Below, one piece after another: positions 1 through 6,613 of a stretch of 11,181 nt of DNA. Numbering within the stretch: the stretch's first letter is position 1; the number at the start of each line of letters is the position of its first letter. The notes beneath the pieces are model-generated. The model was not told the origin of the DNA. It did not search any database and saw only the letters and a list, made by a program, of their open reading frames with translations. A program made the position numbers and the translations under genes. Source of the stretch: Anaerolineales bacterium (GTDB taxonomy: Bacteria > Chloroflexota > Anaerolineae > Anaerolineales > Villigracilaceae); NCBI GenBank assembly GCA_028689195.1, contig JAQTWR010000059.1, forward strand, positions 1 through 11,181, in the 5' to 3' direction.

Positions 1-1
1 G

Positions 2-826
2 GTTGACAATCTCAACATCTATGCTCCCGCCACAGAGCAGATGTATTTGCAGGCTGTGAAAGGCTTCTATCAATACATTGATTCAGAGCGGCTGGCAGAC
101 GTCAATCAGTCGCGCGTGCAGGCGCTTATACGACAACGCGCGCGCCGCCCGGGAGTGCGCTTCCCCCAATTCCCTATGGACGATATTGAAAGCCTATTAA
201 TTGCCGTAGAAAATATTGAAAATCTGATTACGCCCATCGGCGGCGAAGAACTCGCAAACGCAAAACTACGCGCATACCGCGACCGCGCCTTCCTGCTCAC
301 TTTGGCTGATACGGGTTTCCGCGTCCATGAGGAGTGCAATCTCAGGCGCGGCGATATTGACTGGAACGAGCAGCGCGCAATTATCATCGGCAAAGGCGAT
401 AAGCAGGCTGTTATCCGCTTTACCTCGCGTTCGCTTCAATCCATCAAAGATTATCTAGCGCAGCGCGCAACGCTTGACGGGAATTCGGGCAGGCAGTTGA
501 GTTCCCTGCCCCTCTTTGCGCGGCACGATAAAGGCGCGGGCAAAAAAATCAAACCGATGACGCCGACTACGGGGCGCAATATTGTCAAGGAGCGCGTGGA
601 ACAATTTTTAGGCAAGGAAATGGTCGGCAAGATCACCCCTCATTCTTTTCGCCATTATTTTGTCACGTCCGTTTTGCGCGGCACGGGCAATCTCAGGTAT
701 GCGCAGGAACTTGCGCGTCATAAAAATATTCAAGTCACGCAAAGGTATACCCATCTTTCAAACGAAGAACTGGACAAGGCATACTATGACGTTTTTGAAA
801 AAAATTCAAAACGAAAATCTGATTGA
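2..826 (+). CDS. Tyrosine recombinase/integrase (XerC/D-like), 5' end outside window
   Basis: Site-specific DNA recombinase of the tyrosine (phage integrase) family, which cuts and rejoins DNA through a 3'-phosphotyrosine intermediate. The frame is open from base 2, and the residues before the first internal Met (ATG at 41) continue the helical core-binding domain (VDNLNIYAPATEQ), so the gene starts upstream and the ATG at 41 is unlikely to be the true start. Counting from that Met, the catalytic set is complete: R94 (TGFRVHE), K121 in the beta-hairpin (GKGDKQAVI), H201 and R204 (HSFRHYF), H227 (ARHKNIQ) and nucleophile Y236 (QRYTHL). The C-terminus is intact and ends in a basic tail. It meets the aminotransferase gene tail to tail with 3 nt between stops, so there is no room for a separate terminator. 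No att sites, excisionase or cargo genes are visible, so a housekeeping Xer role and a mobile-element role cannot be separated. Confidence 0.93.
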   Translation, partial: VDNLNIYAPATEQMYLQAVKGFYQYIDSERLADVNQSRVQALIRQRARRPGVRFPQFPMDDIESLLIAVENIENLITPIGGEELANAKLRAYRDRAFLLTLADTGFRVHEECNLRRGDIDWNEQRAIIIGKGDKQAVIRFTSRSLQSIKDYLAQRATLDGNSGRQLSSLPLFARHDKGAGKKIKPMTPTTGRNIVKERVEQFLGKEMVGKITPHSFRHYFVTSVLRGTGNLRYAQELARHKNIQVTQRYTHLSNEELDKAYYDVFEKNSKRKSD

Positions 827-829
827 CGC

Positions 830-1648
830 TTAAAACCGTTCGCTCTTTTCCGTGACATAACTACGATACGCGCCCATTAACTTTTTTGTCCATTTCCCCA
901 CGCTCCCCCGCCCCACTGGTTGATTGTCAATAAATACGATTGGAACGATTCCGCGCGAACTGGACGTGAGGAAGGCTTCGTCGAAGTTTTCGTTTATTTT
1001 CGGGGCGCGATATTTAATTCCCATCCCCTGCCCTCTTGCGATTCTCAATACGGCTCTGCGCGTAACGCCCAGCAAAATTCCGCGACGCGCGGTGATGAGC
1101 GTCGCGCCGGCAACGGCGTAAAAATTGGAAGTCATCCCCTCTAAAATATTTCCGTCCTTCGTCAACAAAATTTCAAAAACATCTTTGCTTAACAGTTTTC
1201 TTTGTTCCGCGCTTTCGGTGATAAAGCCCGTGTCCTTAATGCGCGGATCGTGCCGCGCCGCAGTCGAAGTGATCACATGCGCTCCGTCTGCGTAGACGCT
1301 TTCAGGCGGCGGCGCAAACGGCTGGATGCCGACGTAAATTCTCCCCTCGCTTTTCGTCAGAATTAAACGCGCGCGCGATTCCTGCGGAAGGTTTTCTCTC
1401 GCAAGCAAGGCAATCCGCGCGCGCAAGGTCGCTTCGTCCGCTGCGGGAATCAAGCCCGTCTCGTTTGCCGGCGCGTACAATCTTTGCAGGTGTTTTTGCA
1501 ATCCCATCACCCGCGTTCCATCCGATACCGTGCTGAAGGTTGTGTAAAATCCCTGCGGCAGCGCGCGCGTCAATTCGTCGAGCGTAACCGCGCTGGTTGG
1601 AAGCGGAATATTCTTTGTTGGCGTAATTTCAAATGCTTTGATATTCAT
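830..1648 (-). CDS. Class IV (fold type IV) PLP-dependent aminotransferase / aminodeoxychorismate lyase-like
   Basis: A 272-residue enzyme of the family that holds branched-chain aminotransferases (IlvE), D-amino-acid aminotransferases and 4-amino-4-deoxychorismate lyase (PabC). Visible family signatures are the probable PLP Schiff-base lysine K138 in DPRIKDTGFI, the conserved glutamate E170 in ILEGMTSNFYAV (which contacts the pyridine nitrogen), the phosphate-binding stretch ILLGVTRRAV (191-200), and a C-terminal TSSSRGIVPI (228-237) resembling the PabC/DAAT class. The length is normal for PabC or DAAT and shorter than most IlvE proteins (about 300). Substrate cannot be assigned from sequence: the short N-terminus and SSSRGIVP favour an aminodeoxychorismate-lyase-like or D-amino-acid enzyme, weakly. 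Only a weak G-rich Shine-Dalgarno candidate precedes the ATG. It lies 34 nt behind the histidine kinase on the same strand and is probably co-transcribed with it. Confidence 0.88.
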   Translation of the reverse strand: MNIKAFEITPTKNIPLPTSAVTLDELTRALPQGFYTTFSTVSDGTRVMGLQKHLQRLYAPANETGLIPAADEATLRARIALLARENLPQESRARLILTKSEGRIYVGIQPFAPPPESVYADGAHVITSTAARHDPRIKDTGFITESAEQRKLLSKDVFEILLTKDGNILEGMTSNFYAVAGATLITARRGILLGVTRRAVLRIARGQGMGIKYRAPKINENFDEAFLTSSSRGIVPIVFIDNQPVGRGSVGKWTKKLMGAYRSYVTEKSERF

Positions 1649-1682
1649 AACTTGATTCTACCCCCGATGACGAGTTGCGCGA

Positions 1683-2915
1683 TTAAAATATTTTCTCCAG
1701 CGGATTAACGGGCAACTGGATATAAAACGCGCAGCCCGGGAATTTATCTTCGTCGCATCCGGCGCTTTCCACCCAAATTTTTCCGCCGTGCGCTTTGACC
1801 GCTCCGCGCGCGATGGCGAGCCCCAAGCCGGGACCGCCGCCTTTGAAAGTTGTCTTGCCCGAAGAATGCACCGCAACGCCGCCGACTTGATAAAACTTCT
1901 CGAAAATCAATTTATGATGTTCGGCGTCCAAGCCGATGCCCGTATCGCGGACGCAAATTTCCACGCCGGCTTCATTATTGTCCATCAAAACCGAGCGCGA
2001 ACTCAGCGTGATTTTCCCGCCATCGGGCGTGTACTTGATTGCGTTGATAATCACATGATGCAAAGCCTTTTGCACCAGACTCGGGTCTGCATTGATGAGG
2101 GATACGGTTTCGCCATGTTCGATGTTGATTTCAATATTTCGTTCTTCCGCCGCCTTGATTAATTCAGACACAACGTCGTGAAGCATTCCCTTTACCAAAA
2201 TCGGCGCGGGAATTACCTTCAAGGTTTCGCTGTCGAGCCGCGTCACGTCCAGCATCATATTGACGACTTCGTGCATACGGTCGGCGCCTTTGATGATGCC
2301 GTCCACAACTTCGTTGATCGTCGCGTCCCCTTTAACTCCCGCAAGCGATTTCAGCAAATTGACGTAGCCCTTAAGCACGGTCAACGGCGTGCGAAGTTCG
2401 TGCGCCGCGACCTGAATAAATTCCAACTTGTTGCGGTCCAATTGGCGCAGGATCTTATTCGTATGTTGCAGATCTCGAATCGCCATTTGATCGTTGACGC
2501 GCATACGGTTCAGCGTTGTGCGGACAATGTCAATTGCCATCGAGGGGCTGCGGCTGAGCATGGCTTCAAAATCTTTTTTCCCCATTTCAAGCGCAGTGAC
2601 TTCCGTCGTCGCGCAGACCGTCGCGGCGCGCGGCGCGTTTTGAATGAGCGCCATCTCCCCCACCCACTCCCCTTTTTTGACCGTACGCAGCGTTCGTTCG
2701 CCTTCCTGTTCGCCGATGCGTTTGGTAATCACCGCTTCGCCGTCCGCGATGATGTAGAGTATCTCTTCATTCGCGCCCTCGCGGCATAAAACGTGACCTG
2801 GCGGATACGAACACAGACGGGTCAAAGACGCCATCTCGCGCAGTTCGTCATCCGCCAGACCTTCAAACGCCAGACGTAACAGAGAAACCTTATCGAACGC
2901 GTTTAAGTCGCTCAT
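1683..2915 (-). CDS. Soluble sensor histidine kinase with N-terminal cyclic-nucleotide-binding domain
   Basis: A 410-residue two-component sensor kinase without membrane segments, so it probably senses a cytoplasmic signal. Residues about 10-130 form a Crp/PKA-type cNMP-binding fold. The phosphate-binding cassette VGEMALIQNAPRAATV (85-100) keeps the Gly-Glu and Pro-Arg-Ala-Ala that hold the cyclic phosphate in ligand-binding members. A helical linker (about 131-160) leads to the HisKA domain, with phospho-acceptor H172 in AAHELRTPLTV. The HATPase domain has the N box (N291, IINAIKYTPDGG), G1 box (DTGIG, 324-328), F box (FEKFYQ, 338-343) and G2 box (GGGPGLGLA, 359-367). All catalytic boxes are intact. 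No response regulator lies nearby, so it is an orphan kinase here. Its ATG is 6 nt after the stop of the lysine-rich small gene and lacks a good Shine-Dalgarno of its own, which suggests translational coupling. Confidence 0.93.
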   Translation of the reverse strand: MSDLNAFDKVSLLRLAFEGLADDELREMASLTRLCSYPPGHVLCREGANEEILYIIADGEAVITKRIGEQEGERTLRTVKKGEWVGEMALIQNAPRAATVCATTEVTALEMGKKDFEAMLSRSPSMAIDIVRTTLNRMRVNDQMAIRDLQHTNKILRQLDRNKLEFIQVAAHELRTPLTVLKGYVNLLKSLAGVKGDATINEVVDGIIKGADRMHEVVNMMLDVTRLDSETLKVIPAPILVKGMLHDVVSELIKAAEERNIEINIEHGETVSLINADPSLVQKALHHVIINAIKYTPDGGKITLSSRSVLMDNNEAGVEICVRDTGIGLDAEHHKLIFEKFYQVGGVAVHSSGKTTFKGGGPGLGLAIARGAVKAHGGKIWVESAGCDEDKFPGCAFYIQLPVNPLEKIF

Positions 2916-2921
2916 AGAAGA

Positions 2922-2999
2922 TTATTTCTTGGGCGGCTTGGGCTGTTCTTTTTTCTTCTTTTTCTTCTCTTTGGTTTTTTTCTGTTCCTTGTTCGCCAT
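2922..2999 (-). CDS. Lysine-rich 25-residue small protein or leader peptide
   Basis: A short reading frame beginning ATG GCG AAC AAG and ending TAA, encoding 25 residues of which 13 are Lys and 3 Glu. It starts MANKEQKK, has a run of six consecutive lysines in the middle, and ends QPKPPKK. Net charge is about +10, with no hydrophobic segment. It is supported by a near-ideal Shine-Dalgarno (AAAGGAGAT, 6 nt from AGGAG to ATG), by a consensus extended -10 promoter just upstream, and by its position 6 nt before the histidine-kinase gene. I do not recognise a family. It could be a nucleic-acid-binding or ribosome-associated micropeptide, or a leader whose poly-Lys stretch slows ribosomes and tunes expression of the downstream kinase. 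The alternating AAA and AAG codons are also slippery. Function is unknown, but translation of the frame is likely. Confidence 0.6.
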   Translation of the reverse strand: MANKEQKKTKEKKKKKKEQPKPPKK

Positions 3000-3003
3000 T
3001 TTT

Positions 3004-3012
3004 ATCTCCTTT
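3004..3012 (-). promoter_or_regulatory. Strong Shine-Dalgarno site of the lysine-rich small gene
   Basis: Read on the minus strand the bases are AAAGGAGAT, with AGGAG 6 nt before the ATG at 2999. It is one of the best ribosome-binding sites in the window; most other starts here have weak or no such sequence. It supports the small frame as a real gene and may also feed ribosomes to the kinase by coupling. Confidence 0.7.
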
Positions 3013-3039
3013 CTTTTATGTATCGAATTGACTTCGTAA

Positions 3040-3048
3040 ATTATATCA
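3040..3048 (-). promoter_or_regulatory. Extended -10 promoter for the small gene / kinase / aminotransferase group
   Basis: On the minus strand the bases read TGATATAAT, which is a perfect TATAAT -10 preceded by the TGn extension. The hexamer 17 bp further upstream (AATTAA) does not resemble TTGACA, which fits an extended -10 promoter. Transcription would start near 3033, giving a leader of about 33 nt that contains the Shine-Dalgarno site at 3004-3012. Confidence 0.55.
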
Positions 3049-3057
3049 TCTTGCCTT

Positions 3058-3063
3058 TATAAT
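3058..3063 (+). promoter_or_regulatory. -10 element of the methyltransferase gene, placed for a leaderless mRNA
   Basis: A consensus TATAAT lies 7 nt before the ATG at 3071. Transcription would then start at or within a base or two of the start codon, the arrangement known for leaderless genes in Deinococcus and actinobacteria. No Shine-Dalgarno precedes this ATG, which agrees. The -35 is poor: a TTGACT at 3028-3033 is too far away (24 bp). Confidence 0.45.
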
Positions 3064-3070
3064 TAATTTC

Positions 3071-3697
3071 ATGTTCATTTCATTTTTTGAAATCAGAATT
3101 TGCCAAAGTTGCGGACTGCGCTACCCGCTCGCCGAGAATCATCCCTTTGGCGCGCGTTGTCCGCATTGTCTGGGAGAGACCCGCGCCGCGTTGAAGCGCG
3201 AACTGGAAGATTCGACTCCGCGCGAAAAAATTGCGCCCGCGAATAAAAAAGCCGTGCTGCTGGATAACATCCGCTCGGCGTGGAATGTCGGCTCGATTTT
3301 CCGCAGCGCGGATGGATTTGGATTTGAAGCCGCCTATCTCTGCGGAATCACGCCAACCCCCGAGGTTTCCGCCGTCCGCAAAACCGCGTTGGGCGCGGAT
3401 GAATTTGTGGCGTGGTCGCAGCATAAAGACGCGGTTCAATTGGCGCGGAACTTAAAACAAGAAGGCTGGAAGATCTTCGCGCTCGAAGAAGATAAACGCT
3501 CAAAACCCGTAAGTCAGGTTTCATGCCTGACTCACAACAGCGTACTCATTGTCGGCAACGAAGTCACGGGCGTCGATCCCGAGCTGCTCGACCTCGCCGA
3601 TGAAATTTTTTACATCCCCATGCGCGGACAAAAGCGCTCGTTCAACGTCGCCAATGCTTTTTCAATTGCGGCGTACGCTTTGGATTCAGCGACATAA
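3071..3697 (+). CDS. SpoU/TrmH-family RNA 2'-O-methyltransferase with N-terminal zinc ribbon
   Basis: A 208-residue enzyme expected to transfer a methyl group from S-adenosylmethionine to a ribose 2'-OH in tRNA or rRNA, acting as a SPOUT trefoil-knot dimer. Residues 11-33 form a CxxC...CxxC zinc ribbon (C11, C14, C30, C33), probably an RNA-binding add-on. The SpoU motifs follow: motif 1 NVGSIFR (72-78, with catalytic-type R78), motif 2 IVGNEVTGVD (160-169), and motif 3 IPMRGQKRSFNVANA (182-196). Phe191 replaces the more usual Leu in SLNV. A short palindrome (3512-3532) encodes residues 148-154 just before motif 2, in a stretch that looks inserted or replaced. The target nucleotide cannot be deduced. 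The gene has its own promoter, is divergent from the kinase group, and ends tail to tail with the FAD oxidase gene 27 nt away. Confidence 0.9.
   Translation: MFISFFEIRICQSCGLRYPLAENHPFGARCPHCLGETRAALKRELEDSTPREKIAPANKKAVLLDNIRSAWNVGSIFRSADGFGFEAAYLCGITPTPEVSAVRKTALGADEFVAWSQHKDAVQLARNLKQEGWKIFALEEDKRSKPVSQVSCLTHNSVLIVGNEVTGVDPELLDLADEIFYIPMRGQKRSFNVANAFSIAAYALDSAT
3512..3532. repeat. Perfect 7-bp inverted repeat inside the methyltransferase gene
   Basis: AGTCAGG at 3512-3518 and CCTGACT at 3526-3532 are exact reverse complements, separated by the 7-nt loop TTTCATG. Allowing one mismatch the stem extends to 10 bp (3509-3535). It encodes SQVSCLT between strand and motif 2 of the enzyme, where family members are variable. 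It resembles a short mobile palindrome that landed in frame. No second copy was seen in this window. Confidence 0.6.
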
Positions 3698-3698
3698 A

Positions 3699-3712
3699 TC
3701 CCCATACGGGGA
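3699..3712. terminator. Small hairpin between convergent genes, possible weak terminator
   Basis: TCCCC and GGGGA form a 5-bp stem around the loop ATAC in the 27-nt gap between the stops of the RNA methyltransferase and the FAD oxidase. There is no T tract on either side, so intrinsic termination would be weak at best. It is listed because it is the only structured element at this convergent junction. Confidence 0.3.
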
Positions 3713-3724
3713 CGATGTGTCGCG

Positions 3725-6610
3725 TTACATCAACATCTTCGCAATCAATACCAACGGATGTTCGGCGGTTTTCTGCGCGCCGTGCTTGATCTGCAATCTG
3801 CACGCCGAACCGGATGAAACAACTTTTGTCGTTGCATCTGCTTCGCGCAACTTCGGAAACAACTTCAACTCCCCTACCTGCATCGAGAGGTCGTAATGTT
3901 CCGCGTCGTAGCCGAACGCGCCAGCCATGCCGCAGCAGCCCGTATCCATTACTTCCACGTTGAAGCCGCAAGCGCGGAGCATAGCGACTGTGGCGGATGT
4001 TCCGCTCGGCAGCCCGTCATCGGCGAGACCTTCGGCGCGTTGATGGCAATGCGGATGAAAGATGATTTTTTCTTTTTCGACATTGCGCGATATTAGTTTT
4101 TCCAACTCCACGTTTCGCAAAATAAATTCGTCCATCAACCACACGCGTCTGCCGAGGGATTCGATTTCCGCACGGCGTTCTGGAATCAGCGCGGCGTATT
4201 CGTGTTTGAGGCAATAGACTTCCGGCGGCTCGCACCCAACGACGCTTAGATTCGATTCCGCGTCGCGGAGTTTAATCGCGTCCAGGATTTTTTTCGCGTG
4301 CGCGCGCGCGGCGCGGATGAATCCTTTTGAAAGCAGAGAAGTCCCCGCGCCGACGATAGGCAACACTTCCACGTTGTAGCCCGCCGCGCGCAGAATATCG
4401 AACGCGGCTTGCTCCACTTCGGGTTCAAGATAGCGCGAAAATACATCCGATAAAAAGACGATGTTTTTTGCGTTTGCTAATTTATGCGTATGCCTGCCGG
4501 CTTGTTTGCTGTAAACGGGAAACGGTCTCTTCTCCGTAATTCCCGCCGCGCGCGCGATTATTTTCCGCGACCAATTCGTTTGCATAAAAGCGTTTGCCAA
4601 AGGAGCGGCGGGCGATAGATATTTCGAGACGACATGAAAATATCCGAACAGATAATCGCGCAGGGGACGGCGATGCGTTTTGAAATACTCGTTCATAAAT
4701 TCGTATTTCAATTTCGGCATATCCACGCCGCTGGGACATTCAGAGGCGCAGCCTTTGCAGGCGAGGCAGAGATCGAGGGCGTGAAAGACGTCAGTGATTG
4801 GTAATCGGCGATTGGTAATTAAACTACGCAAAAGATTCGCCCTGCCCCGCGTCGAGTTGCCTTCTTCGCGCGTGGCTTGAAACGACGGACACATTACGCC
4901 CGTTGTTTTTCTGCACACGCCTTGACCGTTGCACTGCTCGATTGCGCCGGCAAATCCCCGCGCGTGATCGAAATGCAAAGCGGGCTTCCACGCCTGCGCG
5001 CGATAATTTTCGCCGTAACGCAAATGCGTATCCATCGGCGGCGCGTCTAACATTTTATGAGGATTCAAAATATTATCGGGGTCGGCGGCGCGTTTGAGCG
5101 CGCGCATGGCTTCGGCGATTTCCGCGCCATATGTTTTTTCGATCCACTCGCCCGCGACGATACCGTCGCCGTGTTCGCTGCTCATCGAGCCGCCGAGTCG
5201 CGTGGTCAGCGCGAAGACCTGCTCGCCAATGCTTCTCAGCGCGCGCACGCCTTCGCCTTGTAATAAATCAAGGATCGGACGAATATGCAAACAGCCGCCC
5301 GAAGCGTGCGCGTAAATTCCGCCTTCGACATGATGCGCGTTCAAAATCTTTTCGACTTCGCGCACGAACTCGCCCAGGTTTTCAACAGGCACGGCGCAAT
5401 CTTCGATGAACGCGGCGGGGCGCGCGGACTGTGGGCGCGAATCCAAAATGCCCAATCCCATTTTGCGGATGTTCCACACGCGCGCCTGATCTTCGCGCGA
5501 TTCGGCGACGACCAAAATATCGCCAATTTTTTGAACTTGCTCTTTTATTTTTTGCGGATCGTCGCCGCTGAATTCGACGACCAGCAGCGCGGCGGGATCG
5601 CCGACCATCCACGACATTTCGCGCGCGTAAGTTGAGACTCCGCGCGCAAGGCGAATAATCAACTGCGGGATTAATTCAATTGCGCTGGGATTGAACTCCA
5701 GCAAACGCGGAACGTCATCGCATGACGCGGCGATGCTTTCGTAAGCCAATACGCCCAAGATCGTATATTTTGGTTTTCGCACCAAATTCACTTTTGCGCG
5801 GCGTATGATGGCGAGCGTCCCTTCGCTGCCGGCAAGCAAAGGCGCGAGGTTGAAGGTCGAAGGTTGAAGGTCGAAAGTCTTGTCGTAAACCGACCGGCGA
5901 TTTTCAGGGTTTGCCCATTGCGGAGGCGCGGATGGACTCCAGGGCAATAAATAATTGATGCGGTAGCCCGCCGAGTTGCGCCATGATTTTGGGAAATTTT
6001 GTTTAATCGCTTCCGCATATTTTTCGCGAATATTTGTTGCGGCAGAAATAATCGCGGCATTTCTAAATTCAGAATTTGCTTCTCCCCACGTTGTCAAACT
6101 CCCATCCGATAAAATCACATCCGCAGAAATTAAATGATCCGCGGTCATGCCGTATAAAATGGAATGCGCGCCGGTTGCGTTGTTGCCGATCACGCCGCCC
6201 ATGGTTGCGCGTTCCGCAGATGCGGGGTCGGGTCCGAACATCAAGCCAAATTTTGCGGCGGCGGAATTGAGCGCGGCGAGAACGACGCCCGGTTCCACAG
6301 TCGCGGTTTGAGACGCGGAATCAATTTCGATGATGGAATCCAAATGGCGCGAGCAGTCCAAAATCAGGGCTTCGCCAATCGCCTGCCCGCCGAGAGACGA
6401 ACCCGCGCCGCGCGGCAGAATCGGAATTTTATATTTCGCGGCGAGCTCGACGGCGGCGTGTAAATCATCCTGCGTTTTCGGGATGGCGACGCCGAGCGGT
6501 TCGATCTGATACATCGAAGCGTCGGTGGAATACAAAACGCGGGATGCGGAATCAAAGCGGAGGTCGCCTGTGAAATATTTTTTTAATTCGTGAAGGAAGT
6601 CGGGATTCAT
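3725..6610 (-). CDS. FAD-linked oxidase fused to 4Fe-4S/CCG module (GlcD-GlcF fusion, YdiJ-like 2-hydroxyacid dehydrogenase)
   Basis: A 961-residue flavo-iron-sulfur protein that probably oxidises a D-2-hydroxyacid (D-lactate, glycolate or D-2-hydroxyglutarate type) and passes electrons to the respiratory chain. Order of parts: FAD_binding_4 (PCMH) fold about 30-275, with PP-loop PRGAGSSLGGQ (67-77) and GPDPASAERATMGG (126-139); FAD-oxidase C-terminal domain about 280-520, with SSEHGDG (477-483); Fe-S region with C560, C566, C574 and the classic CLACKGCASECP (615-626); then cysteine-rich CCG-type domains, of which the second is intact (PHCHQRA 853-859, TGCCGMAG 890-897). In the first, the CC pair is replaced around GAGTSLLSKGF (754-764). 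No signal peptide is seen. Length and order fit the E. coli YdiJ type (about 1000 residues). The ATG is 3 nt after the upstream sulfatase-like stop, with no Shine-Dalgarno, implying coupling. The substrate is not determined. Confidence 0.92.
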   Translation of the reverse strand: MNPDFLHELKKYFTGDLRFDSASRVLYSTDASMYQIEPLGVAIPKTQDDLHAAVELAAKYKIPILPRGAGSSLGGQAIGEALILDCSRHLDSIIEIDSASQTATVEPGVVLAALNSAAAKFGLMFGPDPASAERATMGGVIGNNATGAHSILYGMTADHLISADVILSDGSLTTWGEANSEFRNAAIISAATNIREKYAEAIKQNFPKSWRNSAGYRINYLLPWSPSAPPQWANPENRRSVYDKTFDLQPSTFNLAPLLAGSEGTLAIIRRAKVNLVRKPKYTILGVLAYESIAASCDDVPRLLEFNPSAIELIPQLIIRLARGVSTYAREMSWMVGDPAALLVVEFSGDDPQKIKEQVQKIGDILVVAESREDQARVWNIRKMGLGILDSRPQSARPAAFIEDCAVPVENLGEFVREVEKILNAHHVEGGIYAHASGGCLHIRPILDLLQGEGVRALRSIGEQVFALTTRLGGSMSSEHGDGIVAGEWIEKTYGAEIAEAMRALKRAADPDNILNPHKMLDAPPMDTHLRYGENYRAQAWKPALHFDHARGFAGAIEQCNGQGVCRKTTGVMCPSFQATREEGNSTRGRANLLRSLITNRRLPITDVFHALDLCLACKGCASECPSGVDMPKLKYEFMNEYFKTHRRPLRDYLFGYFHVVSKYLSPAAPLANAFMQTNWSRKIIARAAGITEKRPFPVYSKQAGRHTHKLANAKNIVFLSDVFSRYLEPEVEQAAFDILRAAGYNVEVLPIVGAGTSLLSKGFIRAARAHAKKILDAIKLRDAESNLSVVGCEPPEVYCLKHEYAALIPERRAEIESLGRRVWLMDEFILRNVELEKLISRNVEKEKIIFHPHCHQRAEGLADDGLPSGTSATVAMLRACGFNVEVMDTGCCGMAGAFGYDAEHYDLSMQVGELKLFPKLREADATTKVVSSGSACRLQIKHGAQKTAEHPLVLIAKMLM
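4796..4820. repeat. Imperfect 14-bp period repeat in the oxidase gene
   Basis: GATTGGTAATCGGC is followed directly by GATTGGTAATT, giving a second copy of the first 10 bases at a 14-bp spacing. It falls in the variable linker between the two Fe-S cysteine clusters (residues about 597-605, LITNRRLPI) and keeps the frame. Confidence 0.6.
5847..5874. repeat. Two exact 14-bp tandem units built from heptamers, in the oxidase gene
   Basis: AGGTTGAAGGTCGA occurs twice back to back (5847-5860 and 5861-5874). Each unit is itself two near-identical heptamers (AGGTTGA, AGGTCGA), and a degraded fifth heptamer (AAGTCTT) follows. On the coding strand it gives FDLQPSTFNL (residues 246-255), located in a loop of the FAD domain that is longer than usual before LLAGSEGTL. 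Confidence 0.75.
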
Positions 6611-6613
6611 GGT

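Noticed and set aside
41..43. ATG at 41 as the true start of the recombinase
   Set aside because: The frame is open to base 2 and the residues before the Met continue the N-terminal core-binding domain, so the start is outside the window.
827..829. Terminator between the recombinase and aminotransferase genes
   Set aside because: Only 3 nt separate the two stops and no hairpin with a T tract was seen there.
1..830. The recombinase as evidence for an integrated mobile element boundary
   Set aside because: No tRNA, direct repeats, excisionase or cargo genes are visible next to it, and the downstream genes look chromosomal.
2178..2789. Long plus-strand open frame (203 codons) opposite the histidine kinase
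   Set aside because: It is the antisense shadow of a gene with intact kinase boxes. It has no family motif and its composition is typical of reverse-frame artefacts in CGCG-rich sequence.
4290..4316. Runs of CGCG/GCGC as Z-DNA or a regulatory tract
   Set aside because: CGCG is abundant throughout the window in all coding genes, so this reflects general base and codon preference and not a local element.
4796..5874. The short repeats as a CRISPR array
   Set aside because: Units are 10-14 bp, directly adjacent without spacers, and lie within an intact coding sequence.
3642..6463. Many open frames of 60-120 codons on both strands across the FAD oxidase
   Set aside because: All overlap a 961-residue protein with continuous domain structure. 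None has recognisable motifs or ribosome-binding sites.
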